Of a stretch of 64,000 nt of DNA, positions 17,104 to 27,171 are shown in pieces (within the stretch, counting starts at the first letter, position 1; each line of letters begins with the position of its first letter). A model generated the notes under the pieces. The model was given only the letters and a program-made list of their open reading frames with translations. It searched no databases and was not told the DNA's origin. The stretch lies in NCBI GenBank assembly GCA_052035295.1, contig JBPOHS010000032.1, positions 3,048 through 67,047 of the forward strand. The letters are read 5' to 3'. This DNA comes from HdN1 sp052035295. Its GTDB lineage: Bacteria > Pseudomonadota > Gammaproteobacteria > Pseudomonadales > Ketobacteraceae. Position numbers and translations under genes: made by a program.

Positions 17104-18258
17104 ATGACGGCAAAACAGTTTGCGCTGGAAAACACGGATGACCATTGTCCGCAGAATTTATCGCTGATCGATGCGGATGGTTTTTTTGCAGAGCTACAAA
17201 GCTTGCGTCGTGAGATCGATGCGGGTCTCGGTGAAGCGGATATCGCTCATCTCAAGAAAATGGAAAGTTGGGGGCGCACTTGTACGCTGGCCGGTTATCT
17301 CACTGCCGGTTTTGCCCCCAATCCCTTCAGCATGATATGCCTGGCGCTGGGGCGTGGCAATCGCTGGGCGATCATGCATCACATAGCGCATAAAGGCTAT
17401 GATCGTGTGCCCGGCATTCCCGCCAAATATACCAGTCAAGTCTTTGCCCGCGGTAAGCGCCGTTATCTGGATTGGTCCGACTGGCTAACGCCAGAGGCGT
17501 GGATCTACGAGCATAATGTGCTGCACCATGCATTTACGGCTGAGCGTAAAGACCCGGATTTGATTGAGCATAACACCGAAAGGTTACGTGAAATCCCCAT
17601 ACCCAAGTTTCTGCGTTTGGCCAGCATGGGCTACCTGTCGCTGATCTGGCGCCCCAGCTTTTATGCGCCGATGGCCTTGCGTGCCTTCAATGAAAGGCAG
17701 CAGGCAAAACAGGATGAAATGGGCGGGTACACTATAGGCAGCGCGTTATCGGCGTTCTTCGATGCAGAGTATTGGGCTCGCGGCTTGTTGCCCTATATCG
17801 CCAAGGAGTTCGTGGCAATGCCGCTGACGTTTGCGCCGTTTGGCCCCTGGTCGGTGTTCAGCGCCTTTGTCAATTCGGTGGGAGCGGAGTTCATCACCAG
17901 CGTGCACAGCTTTCTGGTGGTATTTCCGAATCACTGTGGAGATGATCTCTACCGTTACGATGAGCGTCCTGCCAGTCGCGCCGAGCGCAAAATCCGTCAG
18001 ATTGTCAGTTCTGCCAATTACAGTACAGGAACGGATTGTCTCGGGTTTTCCCAGCTGTGGCTGAACTACCAGATCGAACATCACATATGGCCTGATATCC
18101 CCATGCTGAAATATCGGGAGGTTCAGCCCAAGGTCAAGGCGCTGTGTGAAAAGTATGGCGTTCCGTACGTGCAGGAAAATTTGTTCAAGCGCCTGAAGAA
18201 AATGGCAGATGTCGTGGTGGGCAATACGTCGATGCGTCGGGTGGATACTTTGTTCTGA
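17104..18258 (+). CDS. Membrane fatty acid desaturase
   Basis: Di-iron desaturase of 384 residues with the three His boxes HHIAH (92-96), HNVLHH (137-142) and QIEHH (323-327). The QIEHH form is frequent in acyl-lipid front-end and related desaturases. Two or three hydrophobic segments lie between boxes. It is the last co-directional gene of the cluster, and a weak inverted repeat follows it. Together with the FAAL fusion it suggests an unsaturated acyl part in the product, but it could also act on membrane lipids. Confidence 0.83.
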   Translation: MTAKQFALENTDDHCPQNLSLIDADGFFAELQSLRREIDAGLGEADIAHLKKMESWGRTCTLAGYLTAGFAPNPFSMICLALGRGNRWAIMHHIAHKGYDRVPGIPAKYTSQVFARGKRRYLDWSDWLTPEAWIYEHNVLHHAFTAERKDPDLIEHNTERLREIPIPKFLRLASMGYLSLIWRPSFYAPMALRAFNERQQAKQDEMGGYTIGSALSAFFDAEYWARGLLPYIAKEFVAMPLTFAPFGPWSVFSAFVNSVGAEFITSVHSFLVVFPNHCGDDLYRYDERPASRAERKIRQIVSSANYSTGTDCLGFSQLWLNYQIEHHIWPDIPMLKYREVQPKVKALCEKYGVPYVQENLFKRLKKMADVVVGNTSMRRVDTLF

Positions 18259-18284
18259 CGATTTTCTGAGACTTGCGCCCCGGA

Positions 18285-18313
18285 ATGATCTGTCATTCTC
18301 CGTGGCAGATCAT
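18285..18313 (+). terminator. Weak hairpin at the end of the cluster
   Basis: An 8-bp inverted repeat (ATGATCTG with CAGATCAT, 13-base loop) lies between the convergent desaturase and thrB genes. It lacks a proper T-tract, so termination here is only plausible. Confidence 0.3.
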
Positions 18314-18356
18314 CTCGTTTGGTATTTCGACTCCTGTTGCAAATCCGAGCGGGCAA

Positions 18357-19298
18357 TTACAATTTCAATCTTGCCAGCATCAGGTGCTTCATTGCATCGG
18401 GTGACTTTTGGGCGACGCCGAGTTTGGTTGCGTCGCAGGCATTCACCAGGCGCGACAGCCAGAAACGCAACGCTGCGAATCCCAAATAAAGTGGAAGCGT
18501 TTGTCGTTCCGCTTCCGTCAGCGTTCGCACCTGCTGATATCCGCGCAATATAGCTGCTCTTCGCTCCTCATCCAGCGAGCCATCTTCGCGATTGCACCAG
18601 TCATTGATCAGAATCGCCAGGTCGTACACGAAAACGTCGTCACAGGCGTAATAGAAATCGATGATGCCTGCCAGGGTATCACCCTCAAACAAGGCGTTAT
18701 CATGAAACAGGTCACCGTGCGTGATGCCTCGAGGCAAATCAGTTCCCAGCGCTTCCTGTTGCTGCCAGCGATCGAGTTGCTCCCGCAGTAACTGCCGATC
18801 CTGCGCGTTCATACTGTCTGCCACCAAACGGTAACTGCGCTCACGCCAGTCGGCGGCGAAGTCTCCTTTCCGTCGCAGCGAGAAGCTGTCACTGGACGCA
18901 TGCAGACGAGCCATGGCCATGGCGATGGCTTCGCACTGGACGGCATTTGGCGTATGAATGTGGCTTCCACGCAGCCGGGGTACCAGCATGCAATTTTTAT
19001 CGCGTATGCGCTGCAGCGCTTGACCCGCTTGATCGTGCAGTGGCGCGGGAACAGGCAGACCAACCCCCTGCAGGTGCTCCAGCAGGGCAGCAAAATACGG
19101 AAGATCGTGTTCAGGAACGGATTCGAAGACAGTCAGCACCAATGCCTTGGGTTCCCCCTGGGCATCGGTCGCCTTCAGAAAAAAATTGGAATTTTCGATG
19201 CCGGTGGTGGTGGCCTGCAGATCCTGCAGCTCCAGCCCGTTATAACGCCGTAAAAAAGCGGCGACTTCATTGAATTCGAGCTGCGTGTAGACTGACAT
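18357..19298 (-). CDS. thrB: Homoserine kinase, APH-fold type
   Basis: Phosphorylates homoserine in threonine synthesis. The 313-residue protein belongs to the aminoglycoside-phosphotransferase-like ThrB of Pseudomonas and relatives, not the GHMP kinase. Motifs are ITHGDLFHDNALF (catalytic Asp and Asn) and GIIDFYYACDD (metal-binding Asp). It starts 15 bases after the DUF2782 gene and is the last gene of a minus-strand tamA-tamB-DUF2782-thrB run. Confidence 0.93.
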   Translation of the reverse strand: MSVYTQLEFNEVAAFLRRYNGLELQDLQATTTGIENSNFFLKATDAQGEPKALVLTVFESVPEHDLPYFAALLEHLQGVGLPVPAPLHDQAGQALQRIRDKNCMLVPRLRGSHIHTPNAVQCEAIAMAMARLHASSDSFSLRRKGDFAADWRERSYRLVADSMNAQDRQLLREQLDRWQQQEALGTDLPRGITHGDLFHDNALFEGDTLAGIIDFYYACDDVFVYDLAILINDWCNREDGSLDEERRAAILRGYQQVRTLTEAERQTLPLYLGFAALRFWLSRLVNACDATKLGVAQKSPDAMKHLMLARLKL

Positions 19299-19313
19299 GC
19301 GTTAGATCCGCAG

Positions 19314-19628
19314 TTACCAGGACAGAATCACCCATTCAGGCACCAGCAGTCGATCGCTGGCATTTTGAATGAAGTTCCCATCCCCTTTGAGGTCGACGAG
19401 GAAATAGGGTTTGCCCTTTTTGGGAATCACCTTGAGACCGTAAACGCGACCGTCAATCTGATGGATTTCGATCAGTTGATCCTTGTCTTGCACGATCGTC
19501 ACCTGCTCCTTTTTCTTGGGCAGGATGGGTGTTTCATCTTCGGTCTGTGGCTCCACTTTGGCAGCGGCAAGCGAAGGCAGCAGTGCAAGGGCAGGCAACA
19601 GGAACGCGGCAAGCAGCAAACGTTTCAT
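19314..19628 (-). CDS. DUF2782 family periplasmic protein
   Basis: Secreted small protein of 104 residues with a signal peptide ending near residue 23 (SLAAA), then a Lys/Glu-rich stretch and a compact beta-rich domain ending LVPEWVILSW. This matches the DUF2782 family that accompanies thrB and polA in pseudomonads (from memory). Function unknown. The start at 19628 (MKRLLL) is chosen because it opens the signal peptide. Confidence 0.8.
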   Translation of the reverse strand: MKRLLLAAFLLPALALLPSLAAAKVEPQTEDETPILPKKKEQVTIVQDKDQLIEIHQIDGRVYGLKVIPKKGKPYFLVDLKGDGNFIQNASDRLLVPEWVILSW

Positions 19629-19659
19629 AGGGGTATCCGTTGGCTCAGAAACCACCATT

Positions 19660-22600
19660 CTACTCCACCTCGAAGCTGTATAACACATCCAGTGCGCTCT
19701 CCAGACCGCTCATCGCCTCGAGGAAGATACTTTCGGTCAGACGGTAGCGCAGCGTGATAGTTCGCACCGGGGTCTTGATACCCACACCATACTGCAGGAA
19801 CAGGCGAGGGGACAGATAGCCGCCCACATTGACACTGTCATTCTTGTCCTTGTCGGTGCTCGTCGAAATCTCGAAGTCATCAATGCCCACCTTGCTGGCC
19901 AGGTCACGCGTAACGTCCTCGCTGCCGTACAAGCCAACCGACAACAACGCCTGGTTCATTGCAAAATTGCTTGAGGAACCGCTCTCATCCCGTGGGCGCC
20001 CGAGCACGATGTAGCTGAGAATGTCATCCTCCGGCATGGCGGGTACCGAAAACAGCGAAGATTCAGGCAGTTGCGGTGTGCCGCTGATATTGATACCGGC
20101 CGTGACCGTGCTGCCGCTCGCGCTGGTGATTTCGCGCACGGCCTTGATCGCCAGCACCGGGCTATCCAGCGGGCCGTTGAACAGGATCTGGCCCTTGGTG
20201 ATCTTCAGTTTCTGTCCGTAGCCCGTGTAGGTGCCTTCGGTGATGGTGAGGCTGCCGCGCCCTGTAGGGTCGAGGGGCGGTGTTTGCTGAATGCCCACGG
20301 CACCGTTCATGCGCACTTGTGCACCCAGTCCGTCCAGTTGCACCAGGTCGGATAGTTGCACGACCAGATTGACATGAGCTTCCACGCCTTTCTCGGTTTC
20401 CTGGAAACCGCGCTCATCGACAAAGATGACATCCTTGGACACGTCCACCGAGTTTTCAGGAAGTTTGGCAACGCGAAGGAAGCCTTCCTTGACGTGTATC
20501 AGGCCACCCAGATCGACGCGGCCGTCCGTGCTGTTGAGCGTGAGATCCGTATCCAGGCGCAGATTGATGTCGCTGCCTTGTTTGAGTGGTAATTGCTGCC
20601 CGGTCAGACGCGACTCGGTTTTCAGTACGCCGTCACTCCAGTAGGCGTTGCTGGTCAAGATGGCCCGGCCTCGCTGCCCGCTTTCCAGATTGGCGACGAG
20701 GTGGGCGTTTTGCTGCGTGAAACGGGCCTCGGCGGTGACCAGAGTGAATGAAATCGGGTAATCCGCACTGCTCAATTTACCTTCGCTCAAGCGCAGTTCG
20801 CCTTCCAGTTCCGGTGTTCCGAGCGTGCCGCTGATCAGGAAGGTGCCATTCAATTCCCCTGCCAGTTTGTCGACCTCACGAATCAGGGGACGCAGTGGCG
20901 CCACCTGCACCTTGCTGACTTCAATGTGACCATCGATATTCCGTTGGCCGCCAAGATTGGTGGTCATGACGCCTTCGATGCTGCTTTGCTCGTTGCCCTG
21001 TATGCTTAGCGTTGTCAGGAGCACATCGTTATCCAATTGGGCGTTTAGCGTGACATCCGCCTGTGGTGGTGCCGAGCCGTCTTCCGGTGCGACCGTGGTG
21101 GAAATGCGCGACCGCATCTGAATCTTGCCACTCAGCTTGCCGTTAGCGCTGGAAAGGCGCGCGCTGCCTTCAAAGGGGCCATCGATCAGCGCGTTATCCG
21201 TCAGCAGTGGCGCCAGCCAGGGGCTGATATTGCCTTTGGCATCGGCTTCCAGAAGGAGGCCTTGTTCCCGCGCTTTGCCATTTTCCAGTGCCTGATGACC
21301 ACGGACACAGAGGGTGCTCTTGCTGGTGCCCAGGCAGCCTTGCTGCAAGCGCAGGGTGCGATCCGGGGCAGACCAGCTTGCCACGAACGGTGTTTCTATT
21401 TGCCAGGGCAGACCACGATCATCCAGCGTTGTGCCAGTGAGCGTGGCCGTTGTGCCATTCACTGCCAGTTGCAGGGCGAGTTGCTCCAATCCCCAGGATT
21501 TTTTGGGCGTGCTCAACTGACCGTCCTGCACTTGCAGATGGCCTGTCAGCGTTGGCCATCCTGCAGTAATGCTTCCGCGCAGTTGACCGGCGATGGTGCC
21601 GCCTTGCAGATGGAAGGCATCAATCCAGGGTGCTGCCCAGTGTACCGGTAACGGTGCCGAATCCAGTGCAAGCTCGAGCGTATCGGGCTTGCGTATGTCC
21701 GGAAAGGTTACCGCCAGCGTTGTTTGTTGCTGGTCTGGCCACCGTACCGTGCTTTCGGTCACGAGACGTCCCTGCTTGAGTTGCCCCTTGAGTTGGACGT
21801 TATCAGCCAGGATCGATGGTTTGAAAACCTTGTCCTGTACGCGCCGTAACGTCAGGTCCTGGATGCGCATTTGCCAGTTTGCGCCAATCAGTCGGTTCTG
21901 CTTGAAGCTCGCCCCGATATCCCCTGTCCAGGTGCCTGGATCGCCTTGGGCAATGGTGATCAAGGGCATGATAAAGCCCGGCGCAAAATCATTGACTCTA
22001 CCTGACAGCGCACCTATTCCCGACGTGAAATTCCATTGCGTATCGACGCAGGCGCTTTCTGTCGGAGTGTGCAGGCAGGCCTTGTCCACCTTCAAAGCCT
22101 GCGTCTCTAAACCATAACGTGCAGGGGCTGGCGACGTCAGCGAATACTGTTTTTGTTCGCGTGAGATATCAAGGGATCGGATGAGCCCTTGCCAGCGGGA
22201 TTTTTCAATACCACCCACCAGGGTGGCGCGTGCCAAATAGCCCTGCCACTGGGCGCTGCCAGTGGCCGTGTGTTGCGCCAGTGTACCGTTGATATTGGCG
22301 GTTACGCTTTCCAGTTGCGTCGTGTTGATTCGCAGTAATGAGCTCGCAGCCGTAATATCGATCGCGGGGTTATCACGCGGACCCTGCAGGGCCACCTTGC
22401 CGCGTGCGGCGCCGTCGAGCTGAGGCAACACTTCGGACAGTGCGCGCAAATCGAACTGGCCATTGAGGTCCCAGTGATGGTTAACCAGCCCTTTGGCGTT
22501 GATCTGGTTGCGCCCGAGGCTGGCGTCCAGCTGCTTGACGTCGAAGGTGTCGGCGGTGCTGGTGAAGGTGGTGTTGAGGGCCAGCGGGCGATCCCGCCAT

Positions 22601-23871
22601 TGGCCACGCGTCTGCAGCGAGTTCACGGTATTGCGAAATGGCACATCCAGATACCACTCGCCGTCGACTTGTGCGCTGCCGCTCAGATCAGACGTTGCTC
22701 CTTCCAGCCAGGTCGCTGCATCGAGGTGCGAAAAATCCACCTGGGTATTCCAGTAGAGGCGGGGGTACCAGGTAAATTCGCCTTTTACATTCGCTTGTTG
22801 ATTGCCGATCCGCAAATCGACGGCGCCCTTACTCAGTCCGAAAAAACCACCGTCGGTGATGATCCCTGCAGTGATAACGGGCGTTTTGGGTATGCCGGAA
22901 ACTTCAGTGGTGCCTTCCACATGGTAGGCATTCACGTGGCCGCTGATGATCGCAGCGGTCCGGCTCAAGGTCACCGGTACGGTTTCTGCGAGTTGTATAG
23001 GCGCATTCTGTTTGACTCGCGCGTAGACGGGCCAGCCTTTCTCGCGGAACGAAGCCTGAATTTCCCCTTGCGCCTCCACCAGTCCATGCGTTGCAACTGA
23101 CAATGTTGGTGCAAAGGCAGAACCATGAATATCGCCCTCGATATTCAGATCCGGAACATCAGCGGCGAAATCCAGCCCGACCTTGGCTGTCAGATTGGCG
23201 GCCGTCTCGCCGCGTACATCGAGACTCCCTTCGAGGCCCGCCCGAATGGTCAACGCCGAAAACACCAGGTCGGTATGAATGTCATCAATGAACAGGGTGT
23301 CTCCATCGGTGTGCAGCCGGATGTGGGCGTCACGAATATCGAATTGCCGGTCCTGATTGTCGCTGTTCTTCGAATGGATGCTTAGCCGGTTCAGACTGGC
23401 ATCGGCAATATCAATCGCAACCGGAATCGCCAGCGGTGGCAGGGAAATGGCAGGGAATTCGAAGGGAGGAGATTCCCGGTGTTTGAGAATGCGCCAGTCG
23501 ATATTGCGCAATGCCAGCGTCTCGACACAGAGGCGCTTGCGCAGAAAGCAGGTGGGCGAAAGCTCCAGGGAAATCGATTCGGCTTCCAGTTCTTCGTCGT
23601 CAGTCACGTAACGAAGCCCTTGTAGGGTAAAACCGTTGAGCAATGAGCCATCGACCTCCGCGACCGTCACCAGTGGGGCTTCGCGCAGTCCATAATAAAG
23701 CGCCAATTTCAGGCCGGCCTCGGTGCCGAGCAGTAGCAACGCGATCAGTATCGGCAACAGCAGAGGCAGCGCGGGCAGCCAGAGCCAATGAATGCGCCGT
23801 GCACGGGGTGCTGTCACCTGCACACTCACGTCGTTCGCCGGGGCGGAAGGATGGGTTTCTTCAGGCGTCAC
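19660..23871 (-). CDS. tamB: Translocation and assembly module protein TamB
   Basis: Very long inner-membrane-anchored AsmA-like/DUF490 protein of 1403 residues that spans the periplasm and works with TamA in outer-membrane assembly or phospholipid transport. One transmembrane helix lies at about 27-52; the rest is repetitive beta-rich sequence, ending in the conserved TamB C-terminal domain (GTLGTPELEGELRLSEG, ILSYIVLGRP, LRYRLTESIFLEAMSG). The GTG start overlaps the tamA stop (GTGA), so translation is coupled. Length is slightly above the E. coli protein. Confidence 0.93.
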   Translation of the reverse strand: MTPEETHPSAPANDVSVQVTAPRARRIHWLWLPALPLLLPILIALLLLGTEAGLKLALYYGLREAPLVTVAEVDGSLLNGFTLQGLRYVTDDEELEAESISLELSPTCFLRKRLCVETLALRNIDWRILKHRESPPFEFPAISLPPLAIPVAIDIADASLNRLSIHSKNSDNQDRQFDIRDAHIRLHTDGDTLFIDDIHTDLVFSALTIRAGLEGSLDVRGETAANLTAKVGLDFAADVPDLNIEGDIHGSAFAPTLSVATHGLVEAQGEIQASFREKGWPVYARVKQNAPIQLAETVPVTLSRTAAIISGHVNAYHVEGTTEVSGIPKTPVITAGIITDGGFFGLSKGAVDLRIGNQQANVKGEFTWYPRLYWNTQVDFSHLDAATWLEGATSDLSGSAQVDGEWYLDVPFRNTVNSLQTRGQWRDRPLALNTTFTSTADTFDVKQLDASLGRNQINAKGLVNHHWDLNGQFDLRALSEVLPQLDGAARGKVALQGPRDNPAIDITAASSLLRINTTQLESVTANINGTLAQHTATGSAQWQGYLARATLVGGIEKSRWQGLIRSLDISREQKQYSLTSPAPARYGLETQALKVDKACLHTPTESACVDTQWNFTSGIGALSGRVNDFAPGFIMPLITIAQGDPGTWTGDIGASFKQNRLIGANWQMRIQDLTLRRVQDKVFKPSILADNVQLKGQLKQGRLVTESTVRWPDQQQTTLAVTFPDIRKPDTLELALDSAPLPVHWAAPWIDAFHLQGGTIAGQLRGSITAGWPTLTGHLQVQDGQLSTPKKSWGLEQLALQLAVNGTTATLTGTTLDDRGLPWQIETPFVASWSAPDRTLRLQQGCLGTSKSTLCVRGHQALENGKAREQGLLLEADAKGNISPWLAPLLTDNALIDGPFEGSARLSSANGKLSGKIQMRSRISTTVAPEDGSAPPQADVTLNAQLDNDVLLTTLSIQGNEQSSIEGVMTTNLGGQRNIDGHIEVSKVQVAPLRPLIREVDKLAGELNGTFLISGTLGTPELEGELRLSEGKLSSADYPISFTLVTAEARFTQQNAHLVANLESGQRGRAILTSNAYWSDGVLKTESRLTGQQLPLKQGSDINLRLDTDLTLNSTDGRVDLGGLIHVKEGFLRVAKLPENSVDVSKDVIFVDERGFQETEKGVEAHVNLVVQLSDLVQLDGLGAQVRMNGAVGIQQTPPLDPTGRGSLTITEGTYTGYGQKLKITKGQILFNGPLDSPVLAIKAVREITSASGSTVTAGINISGTPQLPESSLFSVPAMPEDDILSYIVLGRPRDESGSSSNFAMNQALLSVGLYGSEDVTRDLASKVGIDDFEISTSTDKDKNDSVNVGGYLSPRLFLQYGVGIKTPVRTITLRYRLTESIFLEAMSGLESALDVLYSFEVE

Positions 23872-25628
23872 AGCGGAGGCCCCATGAAGATATGCAGCTC
23901 ATACCCCTCGTTTTCATCCCCCACGCGTGAGGCGATATCAAACCTGACGTGCCCTACCGGGGAAAGCCAACGTACTCCCATGCCTGCGCCAGTTCGATAT
24001 GGCTCTTCACTGTTATCAAAGGCGCGGCCACGATCAGCGAACAACGCCCATTGCCAGCGGTCGGCGAATTGATATAGGAATTCACTCGTTCCCAGTGTCA
24101 GATAACGACCGCCCTTGAGTTCGCCCGTGTCCTCGTCAATGGGGCTCAGTGTCTGATAATCATACCCACGAATGCTTTGGTCGCCCCCGGCAAAGAAGCG
24201 TGTGGTGATGGGAATCAAATCCGGGTTATGGGCGTGAATGCTGCCACCCTCCAGCTTGAAAAGATATTGTGTCCGGTTTCCGGCAGGAAGCAGCCATTTG
24301 GCGAAGCCATGGAATTTTATGAACTGGGTATCCGAGCCGATCGATGGGTCGGTAAATTCCGTTTCAACCAGATAACGAACGCCTTCGCGAGCAATCGGCT
24401 TGCCTTTCAGCTCCAGCAGCGAATAAGCCACGCCGGGCACTACGAAAAAATTGTTGGTGACTTCCTTGGCCGTATCGGTGCGTTTTGTCTGATTTACCTG
24501 CATCAGCTTCGTGTACAGGTTTTCAACCCACAAATTATCAAAGGCGTGGTTGTGGCTGGCGGTGAAAGTGGTGGTTTTGACCTTCTGGTTGGCAATTTTT
24601 TCGCTGATATAGCTGGCCTGCCCCAGATAATAGTCCTTCGCTGGATGGCCGTCCGGTACCTTGTATTCGAATTCGGCGGATTTGTCGCGCTCGGTGATCT
24701 GCGTCGTGAATCCGGTGGAATGCCCGTACTCGTTGATGACGGGCTTGCTCCATTGAAACCGTGTTCGAACGCCATTGTCGGTACCATAACCCGCGCCCAC
24801 ATTGAATCGGTGCGCAGTTTCGTCCGTCAGTGAAATCGTAACGGGTACACTGTGTCCGGAAATCTTTTCGCGCTCTGGTTTGACGCTCAAATCCTTGAAA
24901 TAGCCTGAGTCCAGCAATGCCTTGTAAAGCTCGGTTACCTTGTTTTCCTGGTAGGGATCGCCTGGTTTGAAGGTAATGAAAGGTTTCAGGCTTTTTTGTC
25001 TGATACGGGTGCCTTCGACCTTGATTTCACCAAAGTGATAGCGCTGCCCGGTATCAAGGGTTAACGCCATGTTTGCACGGCGTTTATCCCTGTCGATCTG
25101 CAGCTCTGCGCGCGGGAAGCTGGCATCGAAATAGCCTTCCTGCAAACTCAGGCGGCGTAAACCTTTCTTGAAATCATCGTAAACGGAATGATTGAGCACA
25201 TTGCCCTTGACTGGCGCCTTGCGCGCAAGCCATTGCAACAGGGCGGGATCCTGCTGTCCTTCCCCGGTAATCAGGATATCGGGCGTGCGCCATTTCACCG
25301 GTTTTCCCGGTTCGATGGCGACGGTAATCTCGGTGACCCCGCGTTCTATACCGCTGACAGTGACGCTGCCGTCGTAGTAACCCAGCGCTTGCATGGCTTT
25401 TTGCGTTGCCTTGATCACCCGCGCTTCGAAGCGGCGCGGCTGCAATAATTCGCGGGTATCCAGATTGCTGAGATAGAGGCTCACGTTGTTGCGAAGGTCG
25501 GTCGTGCCGCCTTCGACCTTGGCGGTCACTGGCGCAGCCCTCAGCGTTGCGCTGCCAGTCATGACCCATGCGCACGCAAGGCAGGCGAGGGCGAACGGGC
25601 GCAGGCGGGCAATAGGCAGGAAGGCCAT
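23868..25628 (-). CDS. tamA: Outer membrane protein TamA
   Basis: Omp85-family outer-membrane beta-barrel of 586 residues with N-terminal POTRA domains (about 30-260) and a C-terminal barrel containing GGDQSIRGYDYQTL, the conserved (V/I)RGY loop motif. The signal peptide ends near residue 32 (TLRAA). Start 25628 (MAFLPI) is chosen for the signal peptide; 25667 is a longer alternative. It is the first gene of the operon and is divergent from the hydrolase at 25779. Confidence 0.92.
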   Translation of the reverse strand: MAFLPIARLRPFALACLACAWVMTGSATLRAAPVTAKVEGGTTDLRNNVSLYLSNLDTRELLQPRRFEARVIKATQKAMQALGYYDGSVTVSGIERGVTEITVAIEPGKPVKWRTPDILITGEGQQDPALLQWLARKAPVKGNVLNHSVYDDFKKGLRRLSLQEGYFDASFPRAELQIDRDKRRANMALTLDTGQRYHFGEIKVEGTRIRQKSLKPFITFKPGDPYQENKVTELYKALLDSGYFKDLSVKPEREKISGHSVPVTISLTDETAHRFNVGAGYGTDNGVRTRFQWSKPVINEYGHSTGFTTQITERDKSAEFEYKVPDGHPAKDYYLGQASYISEKIANQKVKTTTFTASHNHAFDNLWVENLYTKLMQVNQTKRTDTAKEVTNNFFVVPGVAYSLLELKGKPIAREGVRYLVETEFTDPSIGSDTQFIKFHGFAKWLLPAGNRTQYLFKLEGGSIHAHNPDLIPITTRFFAGGDQSIRGYDYQTLSPIDEDTGELKGGRYLTLGTSEFLYQFADRWQWALFADRGRAFDNSEEPYRTGAGMGVRWLSPVGHVRFDIASRVGDENEGYELHIFMGPPL

Positions 25629-25778
25629 GAACCTCTCGATGGGCAAGGCGGAAAAGGGGGACGCCATTTTCAGGGATAAGTGCGTCGGCAGCAAGGCTTG
25701 CCCGCAAGGAATGGTAATTGTACAGTACCTGCAAAACACAGTGTATAGATGCCATTTGGTGCCGAGGAGTTCCCCAGG

Positions 25779-26876
25779 ATGTTGAGCGAAGCCCTGTTCC
25801 ATGCGCGCGTGCGGTTGGAAAATGCCGTGGTGAAACACGCCAACCGTCTTCCGAGGACACTCCTTTACCGTCTGACAGGCGGCCAGCCGGAATCCAGTGG
25901 TGGCAGAACCCTTGATGCAGAAATGCAGGTCATTGCGTTTTCCGAGCGGCAAATGCGTCCGCTGCATACCTACCCGCGCAAGGAAATGCGCGAACGCTAT
26001 GAATACGTTTCACGCATGATGAGCCCGCTCTCACCGCCGCCGGTCATGACCATCCGCCGTCGTATCGCGCTGGACAGCGAAGCTGGTGGCAAGCGCGAAC
26101 TGGCGGTTCGCGTTTACACGCCTGAGCGTGGCCCGTTTCCCAAGCCCGTGCTGGTGTTCTTCCATGGGGGCGGGTGGTGCATCGGCAGTGCACAGACGCA
26201 TGAGCCGTTCTGCATGCATATCGCGGATCGTGCCAATGTGGTGGTCGTCAGTGTCGATTACCGATTGGCACCTGAGGCCCCGTTTCCGCTGCCCGTCGAA
26301 GATGCCATCGATAGCTGGAAGTGGGTTCTCGATAATATCGATTCGCTCGCCGGGCGTTCCGACCGGGTTCTGGTAGCGGGAGACAGTGCAGGGGGCAACC
26401 TGGCCGCCGTCGTCTGTCAGCAAGCTGTGTTGCGTGGCTATCCCGCACCGCATGGTCAGGTGCTCATCTACCCCGCCACTGACCTGCGGCGTTGTCATGA
26501 GTCCCATGAGGAAATGGGCAAGGGCTATGTGCTGACCTCGGATCTGATTGACTGGTTTGTCCGCAGTTACCTGGGCGACATGAAGCATGCCGCTGACAGG
26601 CTGGCGTCCCCCTTGCTGGCGTCCACCGACGTGCTGCGCCAAATGCCGCCCACGGCCCTTACCACCTGTGGTTTCGACCCTTTGCGTGACGAGGGCGCCG
26701 ATTATGGCTCGGCGCTGGCCGCACAAGGCGTGCCGGTGGACCACCACGAGTTCCCGGATTTATTGCATGGTTTTGTCGGCATGATGGGGGTGTCCGGACG
26801 GGCACTGGCGGGTGGTAACCGCATCAGCAGGCAAATTCTTGACCTGCTTGCTAGGCTTGAAAGTATACAAAAATGA
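25779..26876 (+). CDS. Alpha/beta hydrolase, hormone-sensitive-lipase type
   Basis: Esterase or lipase of 365 residues. The HSL oxyanion motif is FFHGGGW, the nucleophile elbow is GDSAGG, and the likely acid and His are in FDPLRDEGADYG and LLHGF. About 100 residues precede the catalytic domain. It may act on short-chain esters; substrate unknown. GAGGAG lies nine bases before ATG 25779; ATG 25749 is also in frame. Confidence 0.87.
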   Translation: MLSEALFHARVRLENAVVKHANRLPRTLLYRLTGGQPESSGGRTLDAEMQVIAFSERQMRPLHTYPRKEMRERYEYVSRMMSPLSPPPVMTIRRRIALDSEAGGKRELAVRVYTPERGPFPKPVLVFFHGGGWCIGSAQTHEPFCMHIADRANVVVVSVDYRLAPEAPFPLPVEDAIDSWKWVLDNIDSLAGRSDRVLVAGDSAGGNLAAVVCQQAVLRGYPAPHGQVLIYPATDLRRCHESHEEMGKGYVLTSDLIDWFVRSYLGDMKHAADRLASPLLASTDVLRQMPPTALTTCGFDPLRDEGADYGSALAAQGVPVDHHEFPDLLHGFVGMMGVSGRALAGGNRISRQILDLLARLESIQK

Positions 26877-27171
26877 CAGGTCTGTTTTTGCTGCTGAATG
26901 CGATGTTCGTCCGGGCTTGCTAACTCCCTGATCGAACGGGGGTTTTCGCTGCGTCACAGAACAGAAAAGCGGCTGTATTCAGCTTGTCACGATTGTGTTT
27001 TAATTGGGGCCCTTTGCGACCGGTGCGTTCTGTTTTTCACCCTAGGCTTCTTGCGGGCGAGATACGTTTGGCACCGGTTTGTTGTAACCTTCCAGACTGG
27101 TCCCGGAGCGAAAGCAGTGCGTCGTTGACGCTCGCCCGGACTCGTCCGCTGTATGATTGAGGGGGATGCGC

